Source: Gloeobacter morelensis MG652769 (GTDB lineage Bacteria > Cyanobacteriota > Cyanobacteriia > Gloeobacterales > Gloeobacteraceae). From it: a stretch of 64,000 nucleotides of DNA. Under the pieces are notes generated by a model. The model saw only the letters and a list, made by a program, of their open reading frames with translations, did no database searches and was not told the origin of the DNA. The position numbers and the translations under genes were made by a program. Every line of letters starts with the position of its first letter. Within the stretch, counting starts at the first letter, position 1. The stretch is taken from contig NZ_CP063845.1 in assembly GCF_021018745.1 (NCBI RefSeq), forward strand, positions 2,170,001 to 2,234,000, in the 5' to 3' direction. Shown here one piece after another: positions 56,947 to 64,000 of this stretch.

Positions 56947-57867
56947 ATGAAAGGCGCCACTGGCCTGGATTTGAACTTGTTGCTGTTGCTGGAGGCGCTG
57001 CTTGCCGAGGGGAGCGTCTCAGGAGCCGCTCGACGTCTCGGGATCAGCCAACCGGCGGCCAGCAAAGCCCTCGCTCGGCTGAGGCGCCACTTCGGCGATG
57101 CACTGTTTGTGCGCACACCGCGGGGCATGCGCCCCACGGACCGGGTTATCCAACTGGAGGCCGAACTGAAGCGGGTGCTTGCCGATGTGCGCCGCCTGGT
57201 GGAAGAAGCGCCAGTTTTCGACCCAAGCACTGCCCAGGGGATTGTCCGTCTGGCGATGTCCGATATTGCCGAATTTGCGCTGTTGCCGGGGCTAATCGAG
57301 CGCCTGCACCACCTGGCGCCGCAAGTGGATCTGCGGGCGCGTCCGCTCGATAAAACCCGCGCCTACGCAGCCCTCGACAGCGGTGAACTCGACGCCCTCG
57401 TCGGGGTATTCCCGGATTTACCGAAGCGCTTCAGCCGCATGGTGCTCTGGCAGGAGCGCTTCGTCTGCCTGGTGCGCTCAGGCCACCCATGGCTTGCCCA
57501 GGGTGCGACCCTTGCAGGCTATCTGTCCTATCCGCACATTCTGGTCACCCTCAAAGACGACGCCGAAGGCGCGGTGGACAGAGCCCTGGCCGCCTTGGGG
57601 TTGACGCGGCGGGTGGCGGCGACGGCCGGGCATTTTCTGTCGGTGCCGCCGATCCTGACCCACTCAGACTGCGTTGCGACGGTAGGCTCCCGCTTTGCCC
57701 AGGTGCTCGCCGAACCCATGGGCTGCCGGATCTGCGAGCCGCCGCTGACGGTTGCCGGCTGGACCGAGCAACTTGTCTGGGGCCAGGGAGCCGACCGACC
57801 GCCCTTGCAGCGGTGGGTACGCAAGCAGATTGCGGCGGCGGCGCGCTCGATTGGGCAGGCGGAGTAA
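56947..57867 (+). CDS. LysR-type transcriptional regulator
   Basis: 306 residues. N-terminal winged helix-turn-helix: DLNLLLLLEALLAEGSVSGA, ARRLGISQPAASKALARLRR and GDALFVRTPRGMRPTDR. The substrate-binding domain contains GIVRLAMSDIAEFALLPGLI and LVGVFPDLPKRFSRMVLWQE, closest to the NodD/NahR-like group (LysR with the VRTPRG-MxPT linker). It is divergent from the SnoaL-like gene, the usual layout for a regulator and its target. The ligand is unknown. Confidence 0.92.
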   Translation: MKGATGLDLNLLLLLEALLAEGSVSGAARRLGISQPAASKALARLRRHFGDALFVRTPRGMRPTDRVIQLEAELKRVLADVRRLVEEAPVFDPSTAQGIVRLAMSDIAEFALLPGLIERLHHLAPQVDLRARPLDKTRAYAALDSGELDALVGVFPDLPKRFSRMVLWQERFVCLVRSGHPWLAQGATLAGYLSYPHILVTLKDDAEGAVDRALAALGLTRRVAATAGHFLSVPPILTHSDCVATVGSRFAQVLAEPMGCRICEPPLTVAGWTEQLVWGQGADRPPLQRWVRKQIAAAARSIGQAE

Positions 57868-57976
57868 ATAGATGTCAGCAGCCCAACGTCGAGCCATCCC
57901 CCTCGCCGCAGTCGACACCCATCGTGCAGGCCCTGGAAGCATAAACCCACCCCACCCGCCAATGCTCGTACTCAAC

Positions 57977-58050
57977 CGTGCCGCTCAGTCCGGGGGGTGT
58001 CGGGGGGGTGGCACGCCCGGCGAGGCGGGGAGGAGCAGAGCGCGCAATTG
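57977..58050. repeat. GC-rich interspersed repeat, copy 2
   Basis: CGTGCCGCTCAGTCCGGGGG, then GTGTCGGGGGGG and TGGCACGCC...GGCGGGGAGGAG. On the other strand it matches 35500-35571 joined to 35781-35801, so it shows the uninterrupted version of the MITE target. The G-runs could form a quadruplex. Confidence 0.6.
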
Positions 58051-58067
58051 CGATGTGGAGCGAACGG

Positions 58068-60326
58068 CTAGAGCTGCTCGACGGCCAGCTGGCCCAGCCG
58101 GGTGAGGACGCGGCGGCGGTCGGTGGCCGAGGGAATCGAATCGCAGGCCCGGTAAAAAGCGGCGAGCAGCGTCGGGTCGTGGGTAGTGGCGACTTGCGGG
58201 GCCATGCGCAACAGCAATCGGGCGCGGTCGTCGCTCGAAGGGATGCTCTGCATCGCCTCCAGAATGCCCAGGATCACCGGCCGATAGCCGCCGCCCTGGT
58301 GTTCGAGCAGCCGCGAGAGCACGCGCCGCTTGTCGCTGGAGGAGCTGACCCCGGCGTAGGCGTCAAAAAAGGCGGCAAGGCCCCCTGCGTCCAGGGGCAA
58401 TCCCGCCGCCTTGAGCAGCACGTTCGCTTTGTCGCCGCTCGCGGCAATGCCGTGCACCGCTCTGAGGACACCGCGGGTGACGCTCTCGCTCGGGGGCAAA
58501 TCGAGCAATGCACCCAGCACGCGCCGCCGGTCACCGGAGGAAGTGAGCGTATCGATTCCCTCCAGCACTCCCGCGACGACGGCTTCGCTTTCAGGCGGTG
58601 CAAGGTGGAGCACCTCAACAAGCACCCGGCGCTTGCTGCCGTCCGCACTCAGGCTCCGCACACTGCGCAGCACCCGCAGCAGGACGCTCTCGTCCAGGTC
58701 GGTTCTTTCAAGAATTGTAGAAAGCACCCGACGGCGGTCGTCATCGGCGGACAAACCCTCGATCAGCCGAAAAAAGGCGGGTGTGAGCGGCGCGCCGCTT
58801 TGTGCGTCGCCTTCGGCGTAAGCGCTCAGGGCGCGGGCGCGATCGGAGGCCGACGGCATCGATGCGATCGCCGCAAGCACATCCTGGGGCGAAGGAATCG
58901 CTTCCTCCAGCGCCTCGGTGGCGAGCACGACGCCGGTAAAAGCCTGCGGGGCATCTTCCTCGCTTTCGAAAGTGGCAATGGCGACGGGAGCTTCGACCCG
59001 GCGAGCCACTTTGGGGGCGGCGCGCTCGGCCACAGCCCGCTTCGCCATCCCCTCGAACTCGGCCTCCATCCGCGCGTACTCCGCCTCGTGCCGGGCGTGT
59101 TCAAGCTCCAGGCGGGCATACTCGGCCTCGCGCCGTTGTTCGGTGCGCTCCAGTTCCTGCCGGGCGCGCTCGAAGTCGGCGGCAAACGCCCCCGCATCCA
59201 GGTCCAGCTGCGCGGGAGCCACCGCAAAATCGGGAGCAGCTTCGGGGCGAGGGACCGCCACCACCGGCACCATCTGAACAGCAAAGGCCGAAGCGCTCAA
59301 CAGCGCCGCCGCCGCCGCCGCCAGAATCGGCGAGGAGAGCCTGGGCCGGGTGTTGCGGTCGCGCTTGAGCAGCATTTCGACCCGCCGCCGGATCTGGGAA
59401 GTGCCGCTCAGCACTCCGGGGTGCAGCCGGCTCGTCCCAGAAGCGCGCGTCAGCTCGATCAACCGGGCAAGGCAGGCGGCATAAGGGATCGGTTTGCCGG
59501 TCGCGGCGATCACGGCGTCGTCGCAGGCTATCTCCCGCTCGGTATCGAGCCGCCGGGCGATCCACAGCACGGCGGGGTGAAAACACAAGAGCGCCTCGAT
59601 CAGCTTTTGCACCAGATTGGTCCAGTCGTCCCAGCGGCTGAGATGCGCCAGTTCGTGCAATACGATCTGCTCCAGTTCACTGTCGCTCAGCTGTGCGAGC
59701 AGCGCCTCCGGGAGGATTACCGTCGGGTTAAAAAGACCCACCGCCACGGGCACCGGCACCTCCCGAGCGCTGCACAGCCGCACCGGTCGGGGGGTGGTCG
59801 CAAGCCACGGCTCCAGTGCCTCGCGATAGGCGCTCTGCAGCGGCAGACTGCGCGCTTTGAGCCGTCGCAAGGCGCGTAAGCCGTTCACAATGCCGGCCAA
59901 CCGATAACCGGCAAAGCCCAACCAGATTCCAACCAGCCCCACAGGCCAGCTGTCGGGCACCTGCGGCAACGTCCAGCCGGGATAGCCCGCAACCGGGGCG
60001 AAGGGTTCTTCCACAGACACCGTCTCCATTTCGGCGGCCGGAGCCCCCCCCATCGCGGGCGCCGCCGCAGGCGCAGGTACCACCCGATCCGCCCTTGCGA
60101 GAACCGGAGCCGGAACGGTGGGCAGGCGCCCGGAGACCAGCGGCAGGACGGCCACCGTCACCAGCACGGCAAACCAGACGGCGTAACGGGTCGCCGCGTT
60201 GAGACGCTTTGCCGAAGCCATCGGCACGGCCACCGCCGCCGTCAGCAGGGCACCCTGCCATAAACCGTTGAGCAATGCCTCGACAATTGCGGCTGAGAGA
60301 TCGACAAACACGCTCAAGTGGGGCAT
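58068..60326 (-). CDS. BlaR1-like M56 metallopeptidase with C-terminal repeats
   Basis: 752 residues. Membrane helices occupy about residues 15-65 and 130-150; the zinc site IVLHELAHLSRWDDWTNLVQ (HExxH) and CDDAVIA lie near residues 225-280; a further helix is near 340 (LAAAAAALLSASAFAVQMV). A charged coiled region follows (LERTEQRREAEYARLELEHA). Instead of the penicillin-binding sensor of true BlaR1, the last 270 residues are eight repeats of about 36 residues around SSSDKRRVL. The usual BlaI repressor gene is absent next door; the gene lies 52 bp after an ABC ATPase gene on the same strand. Confidence 0.85.
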   Translation of the reverse strand: MPHLSVFVDLSAAIVEALLNGLWQGALLTAAVAVPMASAKRLNAATRYAVWFAVLVTVAVLPLVSGRLPTVPAPVLARADRVVPAPAAAPAMGGAPAAEMETVSVEEPFAPVAGYPGWTLPQVPDSWPVGLVGIWLGFAGYRLAGIVNGLRALRRLKARSLPLQSAYREALEPWLATTPRPVRLCSAREVPVPVAVGLFNPTVILPEALLAQLSDSELEQIVLHELAHLSRWDDWTNLVQKLIEALLCFHPAVLWIARRLDTEREIACDDAVIAATGKPIPYAACLARLIELTRASGTSRLHPGVLSGTSQIRRRVEMLLKRDRNTRPRLSSPILAAAAAALLSASAFAVQMVPVVAVPRPEAAPDFAVAPAQLDLDAGAFAADFERARQELERTEQRREAEYARLELEHARHEAEYARMEAEFEGMAKRAVAERAAPKVARRVEAPVAIATFESEEDAPQAFTGVVLATEALEEAIPSPQDVLAAIASMPSASDRARALSAYAEGDAQSGAPLTPAFFRLIEGLSADDDRRRVLSTILERTDLDESVLLRVLRSVRSLSADGSKRRVLVEVLHLAPPESEAVVAGVLEGIDTLTSSGDRRRVLGALLDLPPSESVTRGVLRAVHGIAASGDKANVLLKAAGLPLDAGGLAAFFDAYAGVSSSSDKRRVLSRLLEHQGGGYRPVILGILEAMQSIPSSDDRARLLLRMAPQVATTHDPTLLAAFYRACDSIPSATDRRRVLTRLGQLAVEQL

Positions 60327-60378
60327 GGCGGCTCACTGGGTGTAGGAAGCGGTGGAGCGGGTACTTGCTGACATCGTT

Positions 60379-61089
60379 TCAATGGGCCTGAACCGGCACG
60401 GCGTCCGCATGGACGACGCACCCGTCCAGCAGGTGGATGGTGCGGCTTGCGCAGCGGGCGAAGCGCGGATCGTGGGTGACGATGCAGAGGGTGGTGCCGC
60501 CCCGGTGCAATTCACCCAGAAGCTCCATTACCGTTTCACCGCTGGCCGAATCGAGGTTGCCGGTCGGCTCGTCCGCCAGCAAAAGCGGGGGCCTGCCCGC
60601 CAGGACGCGGGCGACGGCGACGCGCTGCTGCTGACCGCCCGACAGTTGTGCCGGATAGTGTTTGCGGCGGTGGGCGAGGCCGACGCACTCCAGGGCCGCT
60701 TCGACGCGCCGCTCGCGCTCGCCGGCCGCAAGCCCCCGGTAAATCAAGGGCAACTCGACGTTCTCGGCGACACTCAAATCGCCAATCAGATTGAACGCCT
60801 GAAAGATCAAGCCGATGCGGCGGTTGCGCAGGCGCGAACGCTCGAGGGGGCCAAGCCGGGAGACCGGCTTGCCTTCAAAAAAATACTCGCCGCCGGTGGG
60901 TGCATCGAGCAGGCCCAAAATCGACAACAACGAAGACTTGCCGCAACCGCTCGGACCGGCGATCGCCACATACTCACCCACCCCGACCGTCAGACTCACC
61001 TCCGAGAGGGCGCGCGTCTCCACAGCATCGGTGACAAAAACCCTCGAAACGTTCTCCAACTGGATCAGCGGCCGGTAGTCGGTGCTCAT
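60379..61089 (-). CDS. ABC transporter ATP-binding protein (MacB/LolD-like)
   Basis: 236-residue ATPase of the MacB/LolD/FtsE-type class. Walker A GPSGCGKSSLLSILGLLD, Q-loop IGLIFQAFNLIGDLSVAENV, signature QLSGGQQQRVAVARVLAGRP, Walker B LLLADEPTGNLDSASG and H-loop IVTHD. No permease is visible in the window; downstream comes the M56 peptidase gene. ATG at 61089 (MSTDYRPLIQLENVSRVF) fits the family; other ATGs up to 61128 extend it without homology. Export or lipoprotein release is possible. Confidence 0.92.
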   Translation of the reverse strand: MSTDYRPLIQLENVSRVFVTDAVETRALSEVSLTVGVGEYVAIAGPSGCGKSSLLSILGLLDAPTGGEYFFEGKPVSRLGPLERSRLRNRRIGLIFQAFNLIGDLSVAENVELPLIYRGLAAGERERRVEAALECVGLAHRRKHYPAQLSGGQQQRVAVARVLAGRPPLLLADEPTGNLDSASGETVMELLGELHRGGTTLCIVTHDPRFARCASRTIHLLDGCVVHADAVPVQAH

Positions 61090-61147
61090 GGGGCAGAAAA
61101 ATCGCATAGGGGCGGCAAGGCGCATCAACCGTCAATCGCCTGTGTCT

Positions 61148-61217
61148 ACTAAATTATTAATTGCTCTTGCGCTCAGCCTACCGCCCACTCCGTGGCCCTG
61201 TCAACTAAATAATTAAT
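61148..61217 (-). promoter_or_regulatory. Paired direct repeats, candidate operator of the ABC-M56 unit
   Basis: On the plus strand, ACTAAATTATTAAT (61148-61161) and ACTAAATAATTAAT (61204-61217) differ at one base and are 56 bp apart, in an AT-rich gap within very GC-rich DNA. They lie upstream of the ABC ATPase start. A BlaI-type repressor encoded elsewhere might bind them; this is inference. Confidence 0.5.
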
Positions 61218-61221
61218 AGCC

Positions 61222-63993
61222 TCAGGTTAGTGCGAGCACGGCGAGCTGGACGGGGTCGCCCGGCCGTTCGACCAGTGCAAATCCGAGTCGGGTGCAAATG
61301 CGCTGCATCACCAGGTTGGTGGTCAAGATTTCGGCGCGGATGGCGCTGAGCTTTTCGTCGCGGGCTACGGCGATGAGCCGTTTGAGCATTTCGGTGCCCA
61401 GGCCCTGACCGTGGAGCCGGTCGCTGACCATCATCGAAAATTCCGCCCGGGTGGTGCCGGGGATTTTGCTGAGCCGCCCCACAGCGACGATCTGCGCCCG
61501 CTCGCTTTTGGGCTCACGAATTTTGGCTACCAGGGCCATCTCGCGGTCGTAATCGATAAAGCAAAGCCGGGCGAGGCGTTCGTGGGCGACGCGGCGGCTG
61601 AGCTTGAGAATTTGAAAGTAGCGCTGGTAGACGCTTTCGGCCGAGAGGCTCTCGTGGAAGTGCACCGCGAGCGGTTCGTCCTCCGGCCGGATCGGTTCGA
61701 TGAGCACTGCAGTCCCGTCGCGCAACGTCCAGGGGGCGCGGTACTGGAGGGGGTAGGGCCGGATGGCGGGCCGGGGCAGATCGCTGTCGCAAATGGTTTC
61801 GGGGTGCAGTACGACGCGGGCGTCGAGGGCAATCAGCGTCGGGGCGTCGCTGTCGCCGGGTCGGGCCAACAGCGGGTTGATGTCGATTTCGCGGATGCGC
61901 GGCTGCTCGGTGACCAGTTGGCTGAAGCGCACCAGGAGCCGCTCCAGGGCGGCGAGATCCACAGGTGCCCGGCCGCGCACCCCCAGCAGCGCCCCGTAAA
62001 TGCGCGTCTGCTCCATCATCCGCCGTGCCAGGGTGGTGTTGAGGGGCGGCAGACCGAGGGCGCGGTCTTTGAAGACTTCGACTAATTGCCCGCCGGTGCC
62101 GAAGAGCAGCACCGGTCCGAATTGGGCGTCGATGCTGCTGCCTAGGATCAGTTCGTAGCCGTCGAGGCGGACCATCGGCTGCACGCTCACCCCCAGAAAA
62201 TGGGGTTTCTGCGGGGAGGGTTGGAGTTTGCCCGCGCGCTCCTGCGCCTCCACCGCCCCGGCGACAGCGCGGTAGGCGGCGCGCACGGCCGCTGCGTCCC
62301 CGAGGTTCAGGTGCACCCCCTGCACGTCGCTCTTGTGGGTAATCGTTTCGGAGTGCAGCTTCACGACCACCGGGTAACCGATCGCCCCCGCGGCGGCGAC
62401 GGCCGCCTCTTCGTCCGCTGCCACGCGCGTCTCGACCGTCGGGATGCCGTAGGCAGCCAGCAGCGCTTTGGCCTCAAATTCGGTGAGCAGCGTCCTGCCC
62501 GCCTGCCGGGCGGCGGTGAGCACCCCTGCGGCGGCGGCCCGCTCGATGCCCGTGTCCGCTTCTGTGGCGCAGGGCGTCTCGTAGATGCCGCGCAGGTTGT
62601 AGCTGTAGAGCCCCATGTAGTTGAAGACGCGCGCGGCGGTATCCGGATAGGTGTAAGTGGGAACGCCCGCGCGGTTGAGCAACGCTTCTCCCGCCGCCAC
62701 TTCCGCTCCTCCCATCCAACTGGCCAAAATCGGCTTGTGGTGCAGGTCGCGGCTACATTCGACCAGTTGACGGGCGGTCTCGGTCGGCTGGCTCATCGCC
62801 TGGGGGGTGAGGATCACCAGAAGCCCGTCGCTACCCGGATCGTGGGCGGCGGCGGCGAGCGCCCGGGTGTAGCGCTCGGGTTCAGCGTCGCCCAAAATGT
62901 CGATCGGATTGCCGTGGCTCCAGTGGTCGGGCAGCAGTTGGTCCAGTTTGGCGACCGTCTCGGGCGACAGCGCGGCAAGCTCTCCGCCCGCGCCGACGAG
63001 CGCGTCGGTGGCGAGCACCCCCGGCCCGCCCGCGTTGGTGAGGATGGTGAGCCTGCGTCCCTGCGGACGCGGCTGTTTGGCGAGCACTTCGGCCATATTG
63101 AACAGCTCCGAGACGCTCGCCACCCGCAGAACGCCCGTGCGCCGGAAGGCGGCATCCAGCACCTCGTCGCTGCCGGTGAGGGCGCCTGTGTGGCTGGTGG
63201 CAGCCTGGGCCGCCGCCGCTGTCCGGCCCGCCTTGATGACGATGATCGGTTTGGTATAGGCCACCTCCCGCGCCGCCGACAAAAACGAGCGCGCGTCGCC
63301 GATCGATTCCATGTAGATGACGATGCTCTCGGTGCGGGGGTCATCCCCGAGATAGTAAATCCAGTCGCCCCAGCCCACATCGAGCATCGAGCCCATCGAG
63401 ACGAAGGCGCTGAAACCGACGTGCTCGCGAAAGCTCCAGTCGAGAATCGACGTGCAAAGAGCACCGCTCTGGCTGAGAAACGCGAGGCTGCCGGGATTGG
63501 CCATCGCACCGGCAAACGTGCCGTTGAAGCCCAGGTGCGGGTTCATCACCCCCAGGCAGTTGGGACCGACAATCCGCATCCCGCCCCTGCGCGCCTCGGC
63601 GAGCACCTGGCGCTCCAGTTCGGCCCCCGCCTCCCCCGTCTCCCGAAATCCGGCGGAGATTACAATGGCCCCCGGCACCCCCGCCTCGGCGCATGCGCGG
63701 ATCACCCCGGGCACCGTGGCGGCCGGGGTGACGACGATGGCCAGTTCCACCCGCTCACCGACCGCGGCAATGGTCGGGTAGGCTTTGACACCCAGCACGG
63801 CGGGCCGCTTGGGGTTGACCGGAAAGACCGTGCCGCCGAAGGGATTGCCCAGCAAATTGGCGAGGATCGTGCGGCCGACGCTGCCCGGCCGGTCGGTGGC
63901 GCCGATTACCGCCACACTTTTGGGAGCAAAGATGAGATCCAACGGTCGGCGCATCGAGCGCAAAACGTCCTGGGCCGGATCGGCGGTGAGCAT
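61222..63993 (-). CDS. ADP-forming acyl-CoA synthetase fused to a GNAT acetyltransferase
   Basis: 923 residues. N-terminal acyl-CoA synthetase (ADP-forming) domains at about 1-700: [20 protein letters not shown] (CoA-binding Rossmann), [31 protein letters not shown] (phospho-His loop) and an ATP-grasp part ([40 protein letters not shown]). The last 170 residues are a GNAT domain ([20 protein letters not shown]). The domain order resembles the Pat-type protein acetyltransferases, in which the synthetase half is often inactive; here the phospho-His loop is intact. ATG at 63993 with AGG upstream is the likely start, 7 bp from the window end. Confidence 0.9.
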   Translation of the reverse strand: MLTADPAQDVLRSMRRPLDLIFAPKSVAVIGATDRPGSVGRTILANLLGNPFGGTVFPVNPKRPAVLGVKAYPTIAAVGERVELAIVVTPAATVPGVIRACAEAGVPGAIVISAGFRETGEAGAELERQVLAEARRGGMRIVGPNCLGVMNPHLGFNGTFAGAMANPGSLAFLSQSGALCTSILDWSFREHVGFSAFVSMGSMLDVGWGDWIYYLGDDPRTESIVIYMESIGDARSFLSAAREVAYTKPIIVIKAGRTAAAAQAATSHTGALTGSDEVLDAAFRRTGVLRVASVSELFNMAEVLAKQPRPQGRRLTILTNAGGPGVLATDALVGAGGELAALSPETVAKLDQLLPDHWSHGNPIDILGDAEPERYTRALAAAAHDPGSDGLLVILTPQAMSQPTETARQLVECSRDLHHKPILASWMGGAEVAAGEALLNRAGVPTYTYPDTAARVFNYMGLYSYNLRGIYETPCATEADTGIERAAAAGVLTAARQAGRTLLTEFEAKALLAAYGIPTVETRVAADEEAAVAAAGAIGYPVVVKLHSETITHKSDVQGVHLNLGDAAAVRAAYRAVAGAVEAQERAGKLQPSPQKPHFLGVSVQPMVRLDGYELILGSSIDAQFGPVLLFGTGGQLVEVFKDRALGLPPLNTTLARRMMEQTRIYGALLGVRGRAPVDLAALERLLVRFSQLVTEQPRIREIDINPLLARPGDSDAPTLIALDARVVLHPETICDSDLPRPAIRPYPLQYRAPWTLRDGTAVLIEPIRPEDEPLAVHFHESLSAESVYQRYFQILKLSRRVAHERLARLCFIDYDREMALVAKIREPKSERAQIVAVGRLSKIPGTTRAEFSMMVSDRLHGQGLGTEMLKRLIAVARDEKLSAIRAEILTTNLVMQRICTRLGFALVERPGDPVQLAVLALT

Positions 63994-64000
63994 CCTGGAG

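Noticed and set aside
57978-59879. A 633-codon open frame on the plus strand
   Set aside because: Antisense to the M56 peptidase gene, whose HExxH motif and repeats are clear; the frame itself resembles no protein.

Overview
The window looks like a GC-rich (roughly 60%) chromosomal segment of an early-branching, thylakoid-less cyanobacterium of the Gloeobacter type. Cyanobacterial markers seen directly are the rubA-ycf48-psbEFLJ cluster, petM, chlD, a BvdR-type biliverdin reductase, a CGLD27/DUF1230 protein and a fused pyrF-pyrE. The bacterial CrtI-type phytoene desaturase, in place of the plant-type CrtP/CrtQ route of most cyanobacteria, points to Gloeobacterales. The genus is an inference; I could not compare with any genome.

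Layout. 1-10.1 kb: cytochrome c oxidase ctaD (5' end cut off by the window) and ctaE, a sodium:solute symporter, a small membrane protein, a GST-fold protein, a LysR remnant, then chlD-mutT-unknown gene and crtI. 10.2-12.1 kb: a Doc-type toxin-antitoxin pair wrecked by an ISL3-family insertion inside the antitoxin (perfect 8-bp target duplication TTCCAAAG) and by a frameshift in the toxin. 12.1-26.6 kb: core genes: mutY, psbJ/L/F/E, ycf48, rubA, two conserved small genes, cysS, bvdR, CGLD27, a coiled-coil gene with coaD, nadB, a DUF924 gene, and an SDR plus GH63-like pair.

26.6-38.6 kb is a scarred accessory region. It holds three GNAT-type (FeeM/OlsB-like) acyltransferase loci, one of them fused to a cyclic-nucleotide-binding domain, plus two Asp/Asn beta-hydroxylase paralogues, a JmjC/cupin oxygenase, an acyltransferase-3 membrane protein and two methyltransferase loci. 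Among these lie a broken IS256 element, IS3-type remnants, two copies of a roughly 209-bp MITE, and a beta-propeller gene broken by a templated 16-bp palindromic insertion. The combination suggests a partly decayed pathway making hydroxylated N-acyl amino acids or aminolipids (inference).

38.6-49.4 kb: a GFA-type protein; a direct duplication of an Rpn/DUF4351 nuclease-like gene flanking a Uma2-type gene; a signalling block (BTAD regulator, ECF sigma factor, Ser/Thr kinase with TPRs); and two tandem SRPBCC-rhodanese fusions whose rhodanese cysteine is serine. 49.4-64 kb: two Nudix genes, sat, petM, a 2H phosphoesterase, DUF2905, CHAD, pyrF-pyrE, a methyltransferase, a SnoaL/LysR divergent pair, a BlaR1-like M56 peptidase with a repeat tail encoded next to an ABC ATPase, and an ADP-forming acyl-CoA synthetase fused to a GNAT domain.

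No CRISPR array, rRNA or tRNA gene was recognised. All calls come from reading translations and motifs by eye; start codons without a clear ribosome-binding site are provisional.
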